62,558 bases of DNA from an uncultured Opitutia bacterium (lineage in GTDB: Bacteria; Verrucomicrobiota; Verrucomicrobiia; Opitutales; Opitutaceae). Numbering within the stretch: position 1 is the stretch's first letter; every line of letters begins with the position of its first letter. Below the pieces are notes generated by a model. It was not told the origin of the DNA, searched no databases, and saw only the letters and a list, made by a program, of their open reading frames with translations. Position numbers and translations under genes: made by a program. Of the stretch, positions 1-8,919 are shown one piece after another. The DNA is taken from positions 1-62,558 of the forward strand of contig CAIJZY010000043.1 of NCBI GenBank assembly GCA_903825285.1, read 5' to 3'.

Positions 1-675
1 GTCCCGCCGAAAAACGTGAACGTCATCATGGTCGCGCCGAAGGGCCCGGGACACATCGTGCGACGCCAGTTCACCGAAGGCAAAGGCGTGCCGGCCCTGA
101 TCGCGGTTTACCAAAACCCCGGCAAGGACGCAAAAAAGCTCGCGCTCGCGTGGGCGAAAGGCGTTGGCGGCACCCGCGGCGGCGTCCTCGAAACCTCCTT
201 CAAGGAGGAGACCGAGACCGACCTCTTCGGGGAACAGGCCGTGCTCTGCGGCGGCGCCAGCGCCCTCGTGCAGGCCGGCTTCGAGACCCTGGTCGAGGCG
301 GGCTACCAGCCCGAGATGGCGTATTTCGAGTGCCTGCACGAGCTGAAGCTCATCTGCGACCTCATGTACGAGAGCGGCATCGCCGGCATGCGCTTCTCGA
401 TCTCCGAGACGGCCAAGTACGGCGACATCACCCGCGGCCCGCGCGTCGTGAACAAGCAGACCAAGGCCGAGATGAAGAAGATCCTGAAGGAGATCCAGAC
501 CGGCAAGTTCACCCGCCAGTGGGTCCGCGAGTACAAGGGCGGCCTGAAGAAGTACAACGCGCTCCTCAAGAAGGGCGAGCAGCACCAGATCGAGAAGACC
601 GGCGCCTACCTCCGGAGCATGATGCCCTGGATGACGAAGAAGAACATCAAGGGCGTCCAGGCCTCGTACTCCTAA
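1..675 (+). CDS. ilvC: Ketol-acid reductoisomerase, C-terminal part
   Basis: This is the last 224 codons of acetohydroxyacid isomeroreductase, the second enzyme of valine, leucine and isoleucine synthesis (NADPH- and Mg-dependent, cytosolic). The open frame enters from before base 1, so the gene is cut by the window edge. Visible signatures are [12 protein letters not shown] followed by VRR, the metal-binding stretch [14 protein letters not shown] and the helical C-terminal 'knotted' domain. The internal GTG at base 16 is not the true start. A strong terminator follows 27 bases after the stop, so ilvC ends its transcript here. Confidence 0.95.
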   Translation, partial: VPPKNVNVIMVAPKGPGHIVRRQFTEGKGVPALIAVYQNPGKDAKKLALAWAKGVGGTRGGVLETSFKEETETDLFGEQAVLCGGASALVQAGFETLVEAGYQPEMAYFECLHELKLICDLMYESGIAGMRFSISETAKYGDITRGPRVVNKQTKAEMKKILKEIQTGKFTRQWVREYKGGLKKYNALLKKGEQHQIEKTGAYLRSMMPWMTKKNIKGVQASYS

Positions 676-701
676 GCAAAGCCGCATTGCCAAATTCACC
701 C

Positions 702-731
702 GGGCGCAGACACTGCTCTGCGCCCTTTTTC
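702..731 (+). terminator. Rho-independent terminator after ilvC
   Basis: A perfect 9-bp stem (GGGCGCAGA with TCTGCGCCC) around a 6-base loop is followed by TTTTTCTTT. It lies between the ilvC stop and the hemC start and should insulate the two. Confidence 0.9.
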
Positions 732-738
732 TTTCCCG

Positions 739-1593
739 ATGGCCAAAATCATCCTCGCCACCCGCAAAAGCCCGCTCGCGCTCGCCCAGAGCGTGATGGT
801 CGCCGCCCACCTGCGGTCGGCCCTCCAGGTCGAGGCCGAGCTCCTCAAGATGGTCACCACGGGTGACCGCCAGACGGAGTGGTCCCTCGAGCAGAAGGGC
901 GGCAAGGGACTCTTCACGAGCGAACTGGAGCAGGCGCTCCTGCGCGGCGAGGCCGACGTGGCCGTCCACAGCACCAAGGATCTCCCGGGCGAGATGCCCG
1001 CCGGCCTGGCCATCGCCGGCTACATGCCGCGCGAGAACACCCGCGACGTCCTCGTGATCCGCACCGGCCTGGCCGTGCCGGCCAAGATCGCCACCGGCAG
1101 CCCGCGCCGGCGCCTGCAGATCGCGAAATTGTTTCCCGGCGTGGAATTCACCGAGATTCGGGGCAACGTCGACACGCGCCTGAGGAAGATCGCCGAGCAG
1201 CACGTCGCCGACGCCACGATCCTTGCGGCCGCCGGCATGAAGCGCCTCGGCATCGCCAGCTGGCCCGGCCTCGATTTCCGCCCGCTGGAATTCACCCAGA
1301 TGGTGCCTGCCGTGGGGCAGGGCGCCATCGCGATCCAATGCCGCGCCGCCGACGTGGCGAAGTTCTCCACCGTGTTCGACGCCGCCACCGCCCGGGGCCT
1401 CGGCCTGGAGCGCGCGCTGCAGACCGCCCTCGGCGGCGGCTGCCACACCGCCTTCGGCGCCCACGCGGTCGGTGCCACGCTGTATTTCTACCATGAGCAG
1501 ACCGGCCTCCGCAGCCTGCCGCTGGCGGCCGCCGATCTCGACGCGCCGGTCCCGGCCGCGGCGCGCATCCTCCGCGAGCTCGGACTGAAATGA
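739..1593 (+). CDS. hemC: Porphobilinogen deaminase (hydroxymethylbilane synthase)
   Basis: Joins four porphobilinogens into hydroxymethylbilane in the heme pathway (cytosol). The active-site Asp is in HSTKDLPGEMP (D81), the substrate-binding arginines are in TGSPRRR (119-125), and the dipyrromethane-cofactor Cys is C235 in LGGGCHTAFG. At 284 residues it is shorter than the E. coli enzyme (about 313), with the shortage in the C-terminal domain. The stop overlaps the hemD start by four bases (ATGA), which indicates translational coupling. Confidence 0.95.
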   Translation: MAKIILATRKSPLALAQSVMVAAHLRSALQVEAELLKMVTTGDRQTEWSLEQKGGKGLFTSELEQALLRGEADVAVHSTKDLPGEMPAGLAIAGYMPRENTRDVLVIRTGLAVPAKIATGSPRRRLQIAKLFPGVEFTEIRGNVDTRLRKIAEQHVADATILAAAGMKRLGIASWPGLDFRPLEFTQMVPAVGQGAIAIQCRAADVAKFSTVFDAATARGLGLERALQTALGGGCHTAFGAHAVGATLYFYHEQTGLRSLPLAAADLDAPVPAAARILRELGLK

Positions 1594-2384
1594 GTACGAC
1601 GCCCCTCACCGGCCGCCGGATTGTCCTGACCCGCGCCGGCCACCAGAACTCGGAACTGCACGCCAAGCTGGCCGCGCTCGGCGCCGAGGTGCTGGAGCTG
1701 CCGCTGATCCGGGTCTCCAAGGCCGTCCGCAACGAGGACCTTGCCGAGGTGTTTCCCGAGCTGGGCCAGTACGACTGGCTGATCTTCACGAGCGCGAACG
1801 GCGTGCGCTACTACTTCGAGGAATTCTTCCGCGTGTTCGACGACATCCGCTCGCTGGGGCTCATCCGCCTGGCCTGCGTCGGCGAGGCCACCGCGCGCGC
1901 CGTGACCGCGCTGCACCTGCGCGTCGAGTGCCAGCCGACGACGGCGACGGCGGAGGCGCTGGCCGACGCGCTCGTCGCCACGGGCAGCCTCGACAGCGCC
2001 AAGGTGCTGGTCGTCACGGGCAACCTGAACCGCGAGGCGCTGGTGCAGCGGCTGGAGGCGGCCCGCGCCATTGTGGACACGCTGCAGGTCTACCAGACGG
2101 AAAAGAACGACCTGAGCGACGACCCGGCCGCGGCCGAGTTCCGGGCCCGCGGCGGCGATGCCATCCTCTTTGCCAGTTCCTCCGCCGTGCAGTCGTTCGC
2201 CGACCAGGCCCGGGCGCTGCAGCTGTCGCCCGGCGCGCTGCGGCCGCTGGCCGGCAGCATCGGTCCGCAGACGAGCGAGACGATGAAGACGATCGGCGTC
2301 CCGGTGGACTTCACCGCCAAGGAGCCGGGCCTCGACGCGCTGATCGCCGCGACGGTCAAGGCCCTGGCTGCGCGCAAAGCGTGA
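1590..2384 (+). CDS. hemD: Uroporphyrinogen-III synthase
   Basis: Cyclises hydroxymethylbilane with D-ring inversion to uroporphyrinogen III. This family diverges strongly in sequence. The call rests on the 264-residue length, the N-terminal pattern GRRIVLTRAGHQNSELHAKL, the conserved DWLIFTSANGV segment, a second Rossmann-like half with ILFASSSAVQSF, and the position directly behind hemC with a 4-base overlap. hemL lies elsewhere in the window at about 41-42 kb. Confidence 0.92.
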   Translation: MSTTPLTGRRIVLTRAGHQNSELHAKLAALGAEVLELPLIRVSKAVRNEDLAEVFPELGQYDWLIFTSANGVRYYFEEFFRVFDDIRSLGLIRLACVGEATARAVTALHLRVECQPTTATAEALADALVATGSLDSAKVLVVTGNLNREALVQRLEAARAIVDTLQVYQTEKNDLSDDPAAAEFRARGGDAILFASSSAVQSFADQARALQLSPGALRPLAGSIGPQTSETMKTIGVPVDFTAKEPGLDALIAATVKALAARKA

Positions 2385-2430
2385 GCCGCCGGACCGCGGT
2401 CAGTTCACCGCATCCCTGCGACATACTCCG

Positions 2431-3048
2431 ATGCAGCTGCTCCTGAGCCTCCTGTTTCCCGGCGAGCACCGGCGGAGCTGGATCGACCTGGGCTTCCGGG
2501 CCGCGCTGCTGGCCTTTCTGATTGCCTGGTCGTGGAGCTATTTCTGGGTGCGCCTCATCGACCTCGGGCCCAATCCGGGCGTCATGCACCTCGTCCACCT
2601 GGTTTTCCACGAGGCGGGTCACACCATCACGGGCATGCTGACGGACAACCGCACCCTCGTGGTCTTCATGGGCAGCGGCATGCAGGTGCTGATGCCGCTG
2701 GTCGTGACGATCGCGTTCTACGTGACGAACAAGGACGCCTTCAGCTCCGCGGTAGGACTGTGGTGGACCGGACATGCGACGCTGGACGTGGCGCCCTACA
2801 TCGGCGACGCGCGCTCGCTGAACCTCCAGTTGCTGGCCGGCGGCACGGGCAAGGAAGTTGAAGGGCACGACTGGGAGTTTTTGCTCGAGCACTGGCATGC
2901 GATGAACCGCGACGTCTACATCGCGGCGCACGTCGCCACCGTGGGCCGGGTGCTGATGGTCGTCGCGTTTGCCTGGGCGCTGGGCTCATTGGTCTACGAC
3001 GCCTACATGCGGGACGCGCCGGACCTCACGGCGGGCGACGAGGGTTGA
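2431..3048 (+). CDS. Putative integral-membrane zinc metalloprotease (M50-like)
   Basis: A 205-residue membrane protein. Hydrophobic segments lie near residues 22-42, around 85-100, 105-125 and 170-190. A zinc-protease signature HEAGH occurs at 60-64 (LVFHEAGHTITGM), at the start of a membrane helix as in site-2-protease-like peptidases. I see no clear LDG-type second motif, although a TLDVAPYIGD stretch could supply an acidic ligand. Substrate and role are unknown. It follows hemD by 46 bases on the same strand. It could equally be a non-proteolytic membrane protein that keeps the HExxH motif. Confidence 0.6.
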   Translation: MQLLLSLLFPGEHRRSWIDLGFRAALLAFLIAWSWSYFWVRLIDLGPNPGVMHLVHLVFHEAGHTITGMLTDNRTLVVFMGSGMQVLMPLVVTIAFYVTNKDAFSSAVGLWWTGHATLDVAPYIGDARSLNLQLLAGGTGKEVEGHDWEFLLEHWHAMNRDVYIAAHVATVGRVLMVVAFAWALGSLVYDAYMRDAPDLTAGDEG

Positions 3049-3102
3049 GGCGCAGTGCCGGATTGCCATGGCCCGGCGGGCCTGCCTTCCTGTGGGTCTG
3101 CC

Positions 3103-4197
3103 ATGAAAGTTCCCTTCCTGGATCTGTCCCTGCAGCATAAGGCGCTGCGCGAGCCGGCGCTCGCGGCGCTCGCGACGACCTACGACGCCACCCGTTTCTG
3201 TCTCGGGAAGGATGTGGAGGACTTCGAGAAGAACTTCGCGGCCACCCTCGGTTACCCGCAGGCCGTGGGCATGAACAGCGGCACCGCACCGCTCCACGTG
3301 GCCTGCATGCTGGCCGGATTCGGCCCGGGCGACGAGGTCATCACCGCACCGTTCACCTTCATCTCCTCGGCCTGGGGCATCAACTACGTCGGCGCCCGTC
3401 CGGTCTTTGCCGACATCGAGGAGGGCACCTTCAACCTCGACCCGGCCCGGCTCGCGGCGGCCATCACCCCGCGCACCAAGGGCATCATCGTGGTCCACCT
3501 CTTCGGCCAGCCGGCGCGCATGGACGAGATCATGGCCATTGCGCGGAAGCACAACCTGTTCGTGATCGAGGACTGCGCCCAGGCGGTCGGAGCCCATTAC
3601 GAGGGCGTGCCGGTCGGCATCATCGGCGACGTCGGCACCTTCAGCTTTTATCCGACCAAGAATCTCGGCGGCTGCGGCGAGGGCGGGGCGTTTGTCTCGC
3701 GCCGGCCGGAGCTGCACACCCGCGCGCGCCACATCCGCGTGCACGGCTCGGACCGCCGTTACTACCACGACATCGTGGGTGGCAATTTCCGGATGGACGG
3801 CTTCCAGGGCGCGCTGCTCAACGTGAAGCTGCCGCACCTGGCCGAGTGGACGCAGCGCCGGCAGGCCATCGCGGCCCGCTACCTGCAGGGCATCCGTCTC
3901 GCCGATGTCCGGCTGCCGGACCAGCCGGGCTACGGGCGCTCCGTGTTCCACCAGTTCACCCTGCGCCATCCGCGCCGCGACGCGCTGCGCGAGCACCTCA
4001 CCAAGCATGAGGTCGGCACCGACCTGATCTACCCGGTGCCACTGCACCTGCAGAAGTGCTATGCGTCCCTGGGCTATGTCGTCGGCTCGCTGCCGGTGGC
4101 GGAGAAGGCCGCGTCAAACTGCCTCAGCCTGCCGATCTTCCCCGAGCTCACGGACGCCCAGGTGGATCACGTGATCGCGAGCCTCAACTCGTTCTGA
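3103..4197 (+). CDS. DegT/DnrJ/EryC1-type PLP aminotransferase
   Basis: A sugar-nucleotide-type aminotransferase (364 aa) of the kind that aminates keto-sugars for surface polysaccharides. The N-terminus KVPFLDLSLQHKAL is typical of the family. The substrate-side stretch MNSGTAPLHVA and the PLP-lysine loop FSFYPTKNLGGCGEGG are present. The ATG at 3103 is preferred because the longer frame from 3055 only adds low-complexity residues. trpF follows after two bases, so the two are probably co-transcribed although the pathways differ. The substrate cannot be told from the sequence. Confidence 0.9.
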   Translation: MKVPFLDLSLQHKALREPALAALATTYDATRFCLGKDVEDFEKNFAATLGYPQAVGMNSGTAPLHVACMLAGFGPGDEVITAPFTFISSAWGINYVGARPVFADIEEGTFNLDPARLAAAITPRTKGIIVVHLFGQPARMDEIMAIARKHNLFVIEDCAQAVGAHYEGVPVGIIGDVGTFSFYPTKNLGGCGEGGAFVSRRPELHTRARHIRVHGSDRRYYHDIVGGNFRMDGFQGALLNVKLPHLAEWTQRRQAIAARYLQGIRLADVRLPDQPGYGRSVFHQFTLRHPRRDALREHLTKHEVGTDLIYPVPLHLQKCYASLGYVVGSLPVAEKAASNCLSLPIFPELTDAQVDHVIASLNSF

Positions 4198-4199
4198 CC

Positions 4200-4847
4200 A
4201 TGGCGTCTGGCATCCGGCTGAAAGTCTGCGGGCTCACGACCCGCGCGGATGCGGAATTCGCCGCCAGCCTCGGCGCCGGTTATCTCGGCTTCATCCTGCA
4301 CCCGGCCTCGCCGCGCTATCTGCCCCTGGCGTCATTCGCCGCCGTGGGTCACGGCATTTCCGGCCCAAAGAAGGTCGCGGTCTCGGTCGAGCCCACGCCA
4401 GGCGATCTGGCAGCCATGGGCGCGGCCGGTTTCGATTACTTCCAGGTTCATTTCCGGGTCGATCTGCCCCCGGTGACCGTGGCGAGCTGGGCCGAGACGG
4501 TTGGGCTGGAGCGCCTCTGGCTCGCGCCGAAGCTGCCGCCGGACCGCGATGTCCCCGCGGGACTCCTGCCGCTGGCGCGGACATTCCTCCTCGACACCTT
4601 TCATCCGGAAAAATACGGCGGCACGGGACTGACCGGTGACTGGGGAAAATTCTCCCGGCACCAGCAGGCGCACCCGGAGAAGAACTGGATCCTCTCGGGC
4701 GGCCTGAGTCCTGAGAACATCCGGGACGCCCTGACTGCCTCAGAGGCTCGGTTCGTCGATGTGAACAGCGGGGTGGAGTCCGCCCCGGGTCGCAAGGATC
4801 ACGCCCGTCTGCGGGCCTTCGTCGCGGCGTTGCCCTTGGCTCGCTGA
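4200..4847 (+). CDS. trpF: Phosphoribosylanthranilate isomerase
   Basis: Amadori rearrangement of N-(5-phosphoribosyl)anthranilate in tryptophan synthesis, in a TIM barrel (215 aa). The catalytic Cys motif is KVCGLT, the phosphate-binding loop is LSGGLSPENI, and the catalytic Asp lies in VDVNSGVE. The start at 4200 sits two bases after the upstream stop. trpC is far away at 38.5-39.3 kb, so the trp genes are dispersed. The last 49 bases overlap the 3' end of the oppositely oriented ogt gene. Confidence 0.93.
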   Translation: MASGIRLKVCGLTTRADAEFAASLGAGYLGFILHPASPRYLPLASFAAVGHGISGPKKVAVSVEPTPGDLAAMGAAGFDYFQVHFRVDLPPVTVASWAETVGLERLWLAPKLPPDRDVPAGLLPLARTFLLDTFHPEKYGGTGLTGDWGKFSRHQQAHPEKNWILSGGLSPENIRDALTASEARFVDVNSGVESAPGRKDHARLRAFVAALPLAR

Positions 4848-5341
4848 GGTTTTCCGGCCGGCACGCCCTCGCGGGCGAGCAGCAGGGCCTTGATCTTTTC
4901 ACCAAAGGCGAAGCCGGTCAGCGAGCCGTCGCGTCCGATCACGCGGTGGCAGGGAATGAGCAGGCAGATGGGGTTCGTGGCATTGGCCCGTCCCACGGCC
5001 CGGGCCGCACGGGGATGTCCCAGCTTGGCGGCCAGTTCTCCGTAGCTGCGCGTGGCCCCGTAGGGAATGCGCTGCAGGGCAGTCCACACGCGGCGTTGGA
5101 ACGTCGTGCCGTCGGGCGCAAGGGGCAGATCGAAACTCCGGCGACGTCCCGTGAAAAACTGCCGCACCTCGCGGCGCACTCTGGCGAGGCGGGCGGGAGA
5201 GCGGGAGATTTCACCGGCGTTGAAGCGGCGGCGCAACGCGGCCAGGCCACCAAAGGCCGTGGCCACGACGGCGCCGTCGTCATTGATGGCAGCCGAGAAT
5301 GAGCCCGCGGGCGTGGAAAACGTGTCGTAGTGGTGCTTCAT
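4799..5341 (-). CDS. ogt: Methylated-DNA--[protein]-cysteine S-methyltransferase
   Basis: Suicide repair of O6-alkylguanine by transfer to an active-site cysteine. The acceptor motif PCHRVIG and the upstream helix-turn-helix region RIPYGATRSYGELAAKLG are intact (180 aa). The start at 5341 overlaps the stop of the Ada-AlkA gene by four bases (ATGA), so the two repair proteins look translationally coupled. The 3' end overlaps trpF on the other strand by 49 bases. Confidence 0.95.
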   Translation of the reverse strand: MKHHYDTFSTPAGSFSAAINDDGAVVATAFGGLAALRRRFNAGEISRSPARLARVRREVRQFFTGRRRSFDLPLAPDGTTFQRRVWTALQRIPYGATRSYGELAAKLGHPRAARAVGRANATNPICLLIPCHRVIGRDGSLTGFAFGEKIKALLLAREGVPAGKPQRAKGNAATKARRRA

Positions 5342-6780
5342 GACGGAGGGGGATGGTTGAATTGCCAGAGGTGGGTGGTGGCGAGGCTGCGGTAGGGGGA
5401 GAACATGGCCATCAGGCGGCGAGTCGCGTCGATGTCGGGACGCTCCTCGAGTTTCAGGAGGGACTTGAGTCCACTGGTCACGCCCGTGTCGCCGAGGGGC
5501 ACGCAGTCGGGAAACCCGAGGGCGCGCATCATGAGGTAATTCACGGACCACGGCCCGAGTCCGCGGATGGCCAGCAGGGTCCGTTCGGCACGGGTGGCCG
5601 ACATCGCCGCCAGGGAATCAAGGGCGAGCTTACCGCTGGCAATGAGCCGGGAGGTGGCGATGACGTAGTCCGCCTTCTGCCGCGAATACTGCAGCGGCAG
5701 CAGGTCGGCCGGCTCGAGCGTGGCGACCGCAGCAGGCGTGGGCGGGGCGATGAGTCCCTCGGCCACAGGCGTGCCCGTGCGCTCGATCAGCCTGCGCTTG
5801 AGGAGGCAGGCAAAAGGGAAGTTGATCTGCTGCCCGATGATCGACCACAGCAGGCCGTCGTACACCGATGGTGTCCGGCTGATCCTCAGTTCGGGCCGGC
5901 CGGCCACCAGTCGTGCGAGGCCGAGCTTGCGCGCCAGCCGCGCGAAGGCCGCCGCGTCCTCGTCGAGCCCGAGCAGGCCCACGACCAGGGCATGGACCTC
6001 CGGGAGCAGGGATGCTAACGCGCCCGCCGAGGGTGAAACAACGACATCCACCTTTGCCGGCGAAAGTTCGAGGTGCAGCAGCGCGGGACCCGAGGAGAGC
6101 CGGAGGGCACTGGTGTAATGCGAGCCTGCCAGTCGCTCGTTCACGCTGTGCATGTCACGACTCAGTGCGCGGCGCAGGTAGGGGAGAAGATACCCGTCCG
6201 GCAGCGCCAGGCTGAAACCCGTGCCCTGGCGCAGGTCGCGATAGGCCGCAGGCGTGAGGCCGTTGAGGCGACGAAAGTTGTCATGGAAGGCCGACAGCGA
6301 CTCGAAACCCGCGTCGGCAGCGAGGTGGGCGAGCGGGGCATCGCTGGTCAGCAGCTGATGCTTGGCGTGGTCGAGCCGCGCCCGCAGCAGCAGGTAGGCC
6401 GGGGTGGTGTGGTAATGCTGCCGGAACAGCTCGAACACCCGCGTCGTGCCGAAGCCCGACCGCCGCACCAGGGCGCGCGCGTCGGTGAAGCTGGCCGGAG
6501 CCTGCCGCACCTCCGCGACCAGCGTCTCCACGGTCTCGAGCACCGGATCGGCGCCGCGGGCGAAGTCGTCGGGATGGCATTTTTTGCAGGCCCGCAGGCC
6601 CGCGGCGCGCGCCGCCTCGCAGGTGGGAAAGAACCGGACGTTGGCCAGCTTGGGCTTGCGGGCCCGGCAGGCCGGGAGGCAGTAGATGCCGGTCGTGAGC
6701 ACCCCGGTGAAAAACCGCCCGTTGTAGGACGCGTCTCCGGCCAGCACGCGGGCATACATCTGGGCTTGGGTCATGCGCAT
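5338..6780 (-). CDS. Ada-type phosphotriester sensor / AraC / AlkA glycosylase fusion
   Basis: A three-part alkylation-repair protein (480 aa). Residues 1-75 are the Ada N-terminal zinc domain, with the cysteine set C34, C38, C65, C68 in the same spacing as E. coli Ada; the first takes methyl groups from phosphotriesters. Residues about 85-185 form an AraC helix-turn-helix pair. Residues about 190-480 are AlkA_N plus an HhH-GPD 3-methyladenine glycosylase with IIGQQIN, the hairpin RGLGPWSVNYLMMRALG, and a candidate catalytic Asp in PLGDTGV. Sensing, transcription control and base excision are thus in one chain, and the O6-methyltransferase is supplied by the coupled ogt. It probably activates its own operon. 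Confidence 0.93.
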   Translation of the reverse strand: MRMTQAQMYARVLAGDASYNGRFFTGVLTTGIYCLPACRARKPKLANVRFFPTCEAARAAGLRACKKCHPDDFARGADPVLETVETLVAEVRQAPASFTDARALVRRSGFGTTRVFELFRQHYHTTPAYLLLRARLDHAKHQLLTSDAPLAHLAADAGFESLSAFHDNFRRLNGLTPAAYRDLRQGTGFSLALPDGYLLPYLRRALSRDMHSVNERLAGSHYTSALRLSSGPALLHLELSPAKVDVVVSPSAGALASLLPEVHALVVGLLGLDEDAAAFARLARKLGLARLVAGRPELRISRTPSVYDGLLWSIIGQQINFPFACLLKRRLIERTGTPVAEGLIAPPTPAAVATLEPADLLPLQYSRQKADYVIATSRLIASGKLALDSLAAMSATRAERTLLAIRGLGPWSVNYLMMRALGFPDCVPLGDTGVTSGLKSLLKLEERPDIDATRRLMAMFSPYRSLATTHLWQFNHPPPS

Positions 6781-6886
6781 GGGCCAACCCTAGCACAGCG
6801 CGCCGCCGCTGTCGTCCGGATTTCTTCGGTGCAATTCGGAACCGCGGCGGGCTCGACACGGGCGCGGGTCCGGACACGCTGGAGGC

Positions 6887-7336
6887 ATGCCTTCGCTCTA
6901 TGAAACCCTTCGCGCTGACATCGTGGTGGCCATGAAGGCCCGCGATGCCGCGACCACCCTCGCGCTGCGCACGGCCGACGCCGCGATCAAGCGCGCCGAG
7001 CTCGACACGGGCAAGCCGATCGATGACGCGCTCGTGATCACCACCCTGAAAAAGGCGGTCAAGAACCTCGCCGACGCCAAGGAGGAATTCGCCAAGGGCG
7101 GCCGCGCCGACCTCGTCACGGCCAACGAGACCGAGATCAAGGTGCTGGAGAAATATCTGCCCAAGGGCCTCGACCCGGTGCGCCTCGAGGCGCTGGTGGT
7201 GGAGGTCATCAAGGAAACCGGCGCACTCTCGAAGAAGGAGATGGGCAAGGTCATCGGCGCGCTCAAGCAGCGGCCCGAGGCCCCGCTGATCGACTTCGGC
7301 GCCGCCAGCAAGCTCGTGCAGTCCAAGCTGCCCTGA
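6887..7336 (+). CDS. YqeY/GatB-tail family protein
   Basis: A 149-residue helical protein of the YqeY family, related to the C-terminal tail domain of GatB that contacts tRNA. Recognisable segments are MKARDAATTLALR near the N-terminus, EFAKGGRADLV and the closing GKVIGALKQRP and GAASKLVQSKL. In vivo function is uncertain. It is divergent from the Ada-AlkA gene and is followed 16 bases later by a glycosidase-like gene on the same strand. Confidence 0.85.
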   Translation: MPSLYETLRADIVVAMKARDAATTLALRTADAAIKRAELDTGKPIDDALVITTLKKAVKNLADAKEEFAKGGRADLVTANETEIKVLEKYLPKGLDPVRLEALVVEVIKETGALSKKEMGKVIGALKQRPEAPLIDFGAASKLVQSKLP

Positions 7337-7352
7337 GGCGGCGCCGGCCCGC

Positions 7353-8915
7353 ATGGAGCGCGCGCTGACGCTGCACCCGGCGGCGGACCGTCCCGGCCGA
7401 CTGGAGTTTTCCGGCTCGCCCGAGGCCGAGCTGTTCTCGCGGGAGGTGGCCGAGTCGCTGGCGGGCATCCTCCGGGAGAATCTCATCCCCCAGCGCACGC
7501 CGGATGGCTATCCGCCGGGGTTCGTCCGCGCGTCCGTGCCGCCGCGGCCGTGGTGGGACACGATGTGGACGCGCGATGCGGGCACATTCCTGCGCGAGCT
7601 GGTGGGCTGGGGCTATTTTGAGCACGCCGCGCTCGTGGCGCGGTGCCTGATCGAGAGCGTGGCGCAGAATACCCAGGGCTTCTGCGCCTTTCCCGAGAAA
7701 CTTTACCCGGGCAAGCCGGAGGCCGGCGAGGAGATCGACGGGACGGCGGCGATCGTCATCGGCCTGGTCCACCTTTGGCGTCATCTGCCGCCCACGCATC
7801 CCTTCCGCGCGACGCTGCGCGACTTCCTGCACCGGCCCTCCTCGCCGGTCCGCTACCTGCAGCATCAGGCGCGGGTCCAGGGTCTCATCGCCGGCACGGG
7901 CGAGTTTGGCCCGGGTTGCTCGGTTGACGGCTACTACTGCAGCTGCGTGCAGAACAACCTCGCGATGCTGGCCCTGCTGGCCGCGGCGGAGATGGAGGCG
8001 GCGGCGGGCGAACCGGCTCTGGCGAGCGACTATCGCACCACGGCGCGGGGACTGAGCGAGAAAATGCTGGCCACGATGCTTTATCCTGATGGCTCGTGGA
8101 TGTGGGGTGTGCGACCGGAGGATCACCGGCCCGATCCCGGGATACTGGACGAGCCGGTGAATCGCGGCACCGGCCTGCACAACGGCGTGGCCTCGATGTA
8201 CGCCGACGTGCTGGGACTTGATCCGGTCGGTGCCGGGTGGCCGCTGGCCGGGCCGTGCTGGAAGACTTTCGAACGCTTGCTGTCGGCACCGCTGCGGCGC
8301 GAGCAGTTCGAACGGCATGGTTTCTGGCCGCAGTGGGACCCGCCCTTCCGCGGCGGCCTGAGCAGCGGACCTTCTTACGGCGAGGGCTATGCATTGCAGA
8401 CCATGCTGCTCTACGACCGGCTCGACCTGGCCGATCGCTCGCTCCGCTGGCTGGCGCGCGCCACCTTTGAGGCGACGCCGCAGCCGTTCAACGCGCTGCA
8501 CCGGACTTCGCCGTATCATTTCTACGAGCGCACCTATTCCCCGGATGCGCCCGGTCGCGTGGAATTCGAGGAAGGCTGCGGCGCGCTGAACCTCGTCAAT
8601 GTCACCGAGCCGCTGAAGATCGCGCGGCTCATGCTTGGGGTGGACCTCGCGGCCGACGGCGAAGTGCGGCTCTTCCCCCGGCTACCCGCATGCATCTCTC
8701 GTATTACCGCACGGCAGTGGCCCCTGCGCGACGGACAGACTGTGGTGACTGCGGATATCGATCTGGTCCGTCAGCCGGGCGGAGCCTTGGACGTGTCTGT
8801 CCGAGCACTGGGCCAAGAACGCATTTCCCAGCTAAGCCTGCGTTATCGTCTGGGAGACGGGACCATTGCTCAGACTCACCATGACTTAACTGAGCTGAAG
8901 GTGACGCTCGGGTAG
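7353..8915 (+). CDS. Glycosidase-like protein with (alpha/alpha)6 barrel
   Basis: A 520-residue cytosolic protein (no signal peptide) resembling GH63/GH15/amylo-1,6-glucosidase-type catalytic domains. A conserved aromatic patch WWDTMWTRDAGTFLREL contains an acidic residue where such enzymes place the general acid. Repeating helix pairs follow (GYFEHAALVARCLIES, AAIVIGLVHLWRHL, GTGLHNGVASMYADVLGL, SGPSYGEGYALQTMLL). The exact family and the oligosaccharide cleaved are not certain. It ends against a large intergenic dyad repeat shared with the convergent DTW gene. Confidence 0.65.
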   Translation: MERALTLHPAADRPGRLEFSGSPEAELFSREVAESLAGILRENLIPQRTPDGYPPGFVRASVPPRPWWDTMWTRDAGTFLRELVGWGYFEHAALVARCLIESVAQNTQGFCAFPEKLYPGKPEAGEEIDGTAAIVIGLVHLWRHLPPTHPFRATLRDFLHRPSSPVRYLQHQARVQGLIAGTGEFGPGCSVDGYYCSCVQNNLAMLALLAAAEMEAAAGEPALASDYRTTARGLSEKMLATMLYPDGSWMWGVRPEDHRPDPGILDEPVNRGTGLHNGVASMYADVLGLDPVGAGWPLAGPCWKTFERLLSAPLRREQFERHGFWPQWDPPFRGGLSSGPSYGEGYALQTMLLYDRLDLADRSLRWLARATFEATPQPFNALHRTSPYHFYERTYSPDAPGRVEFEEGCGALNLVNVTEPLKIARLMLGVDLAADGEVRLFPRLPACISRITARQWPLRDGQTVVTADIDLVRQPGGALDVSVRALGQERISQLSLRYRLGDGTIAQTHHDLTELKVTLG

Positions 8916-8919
8916 TTGC

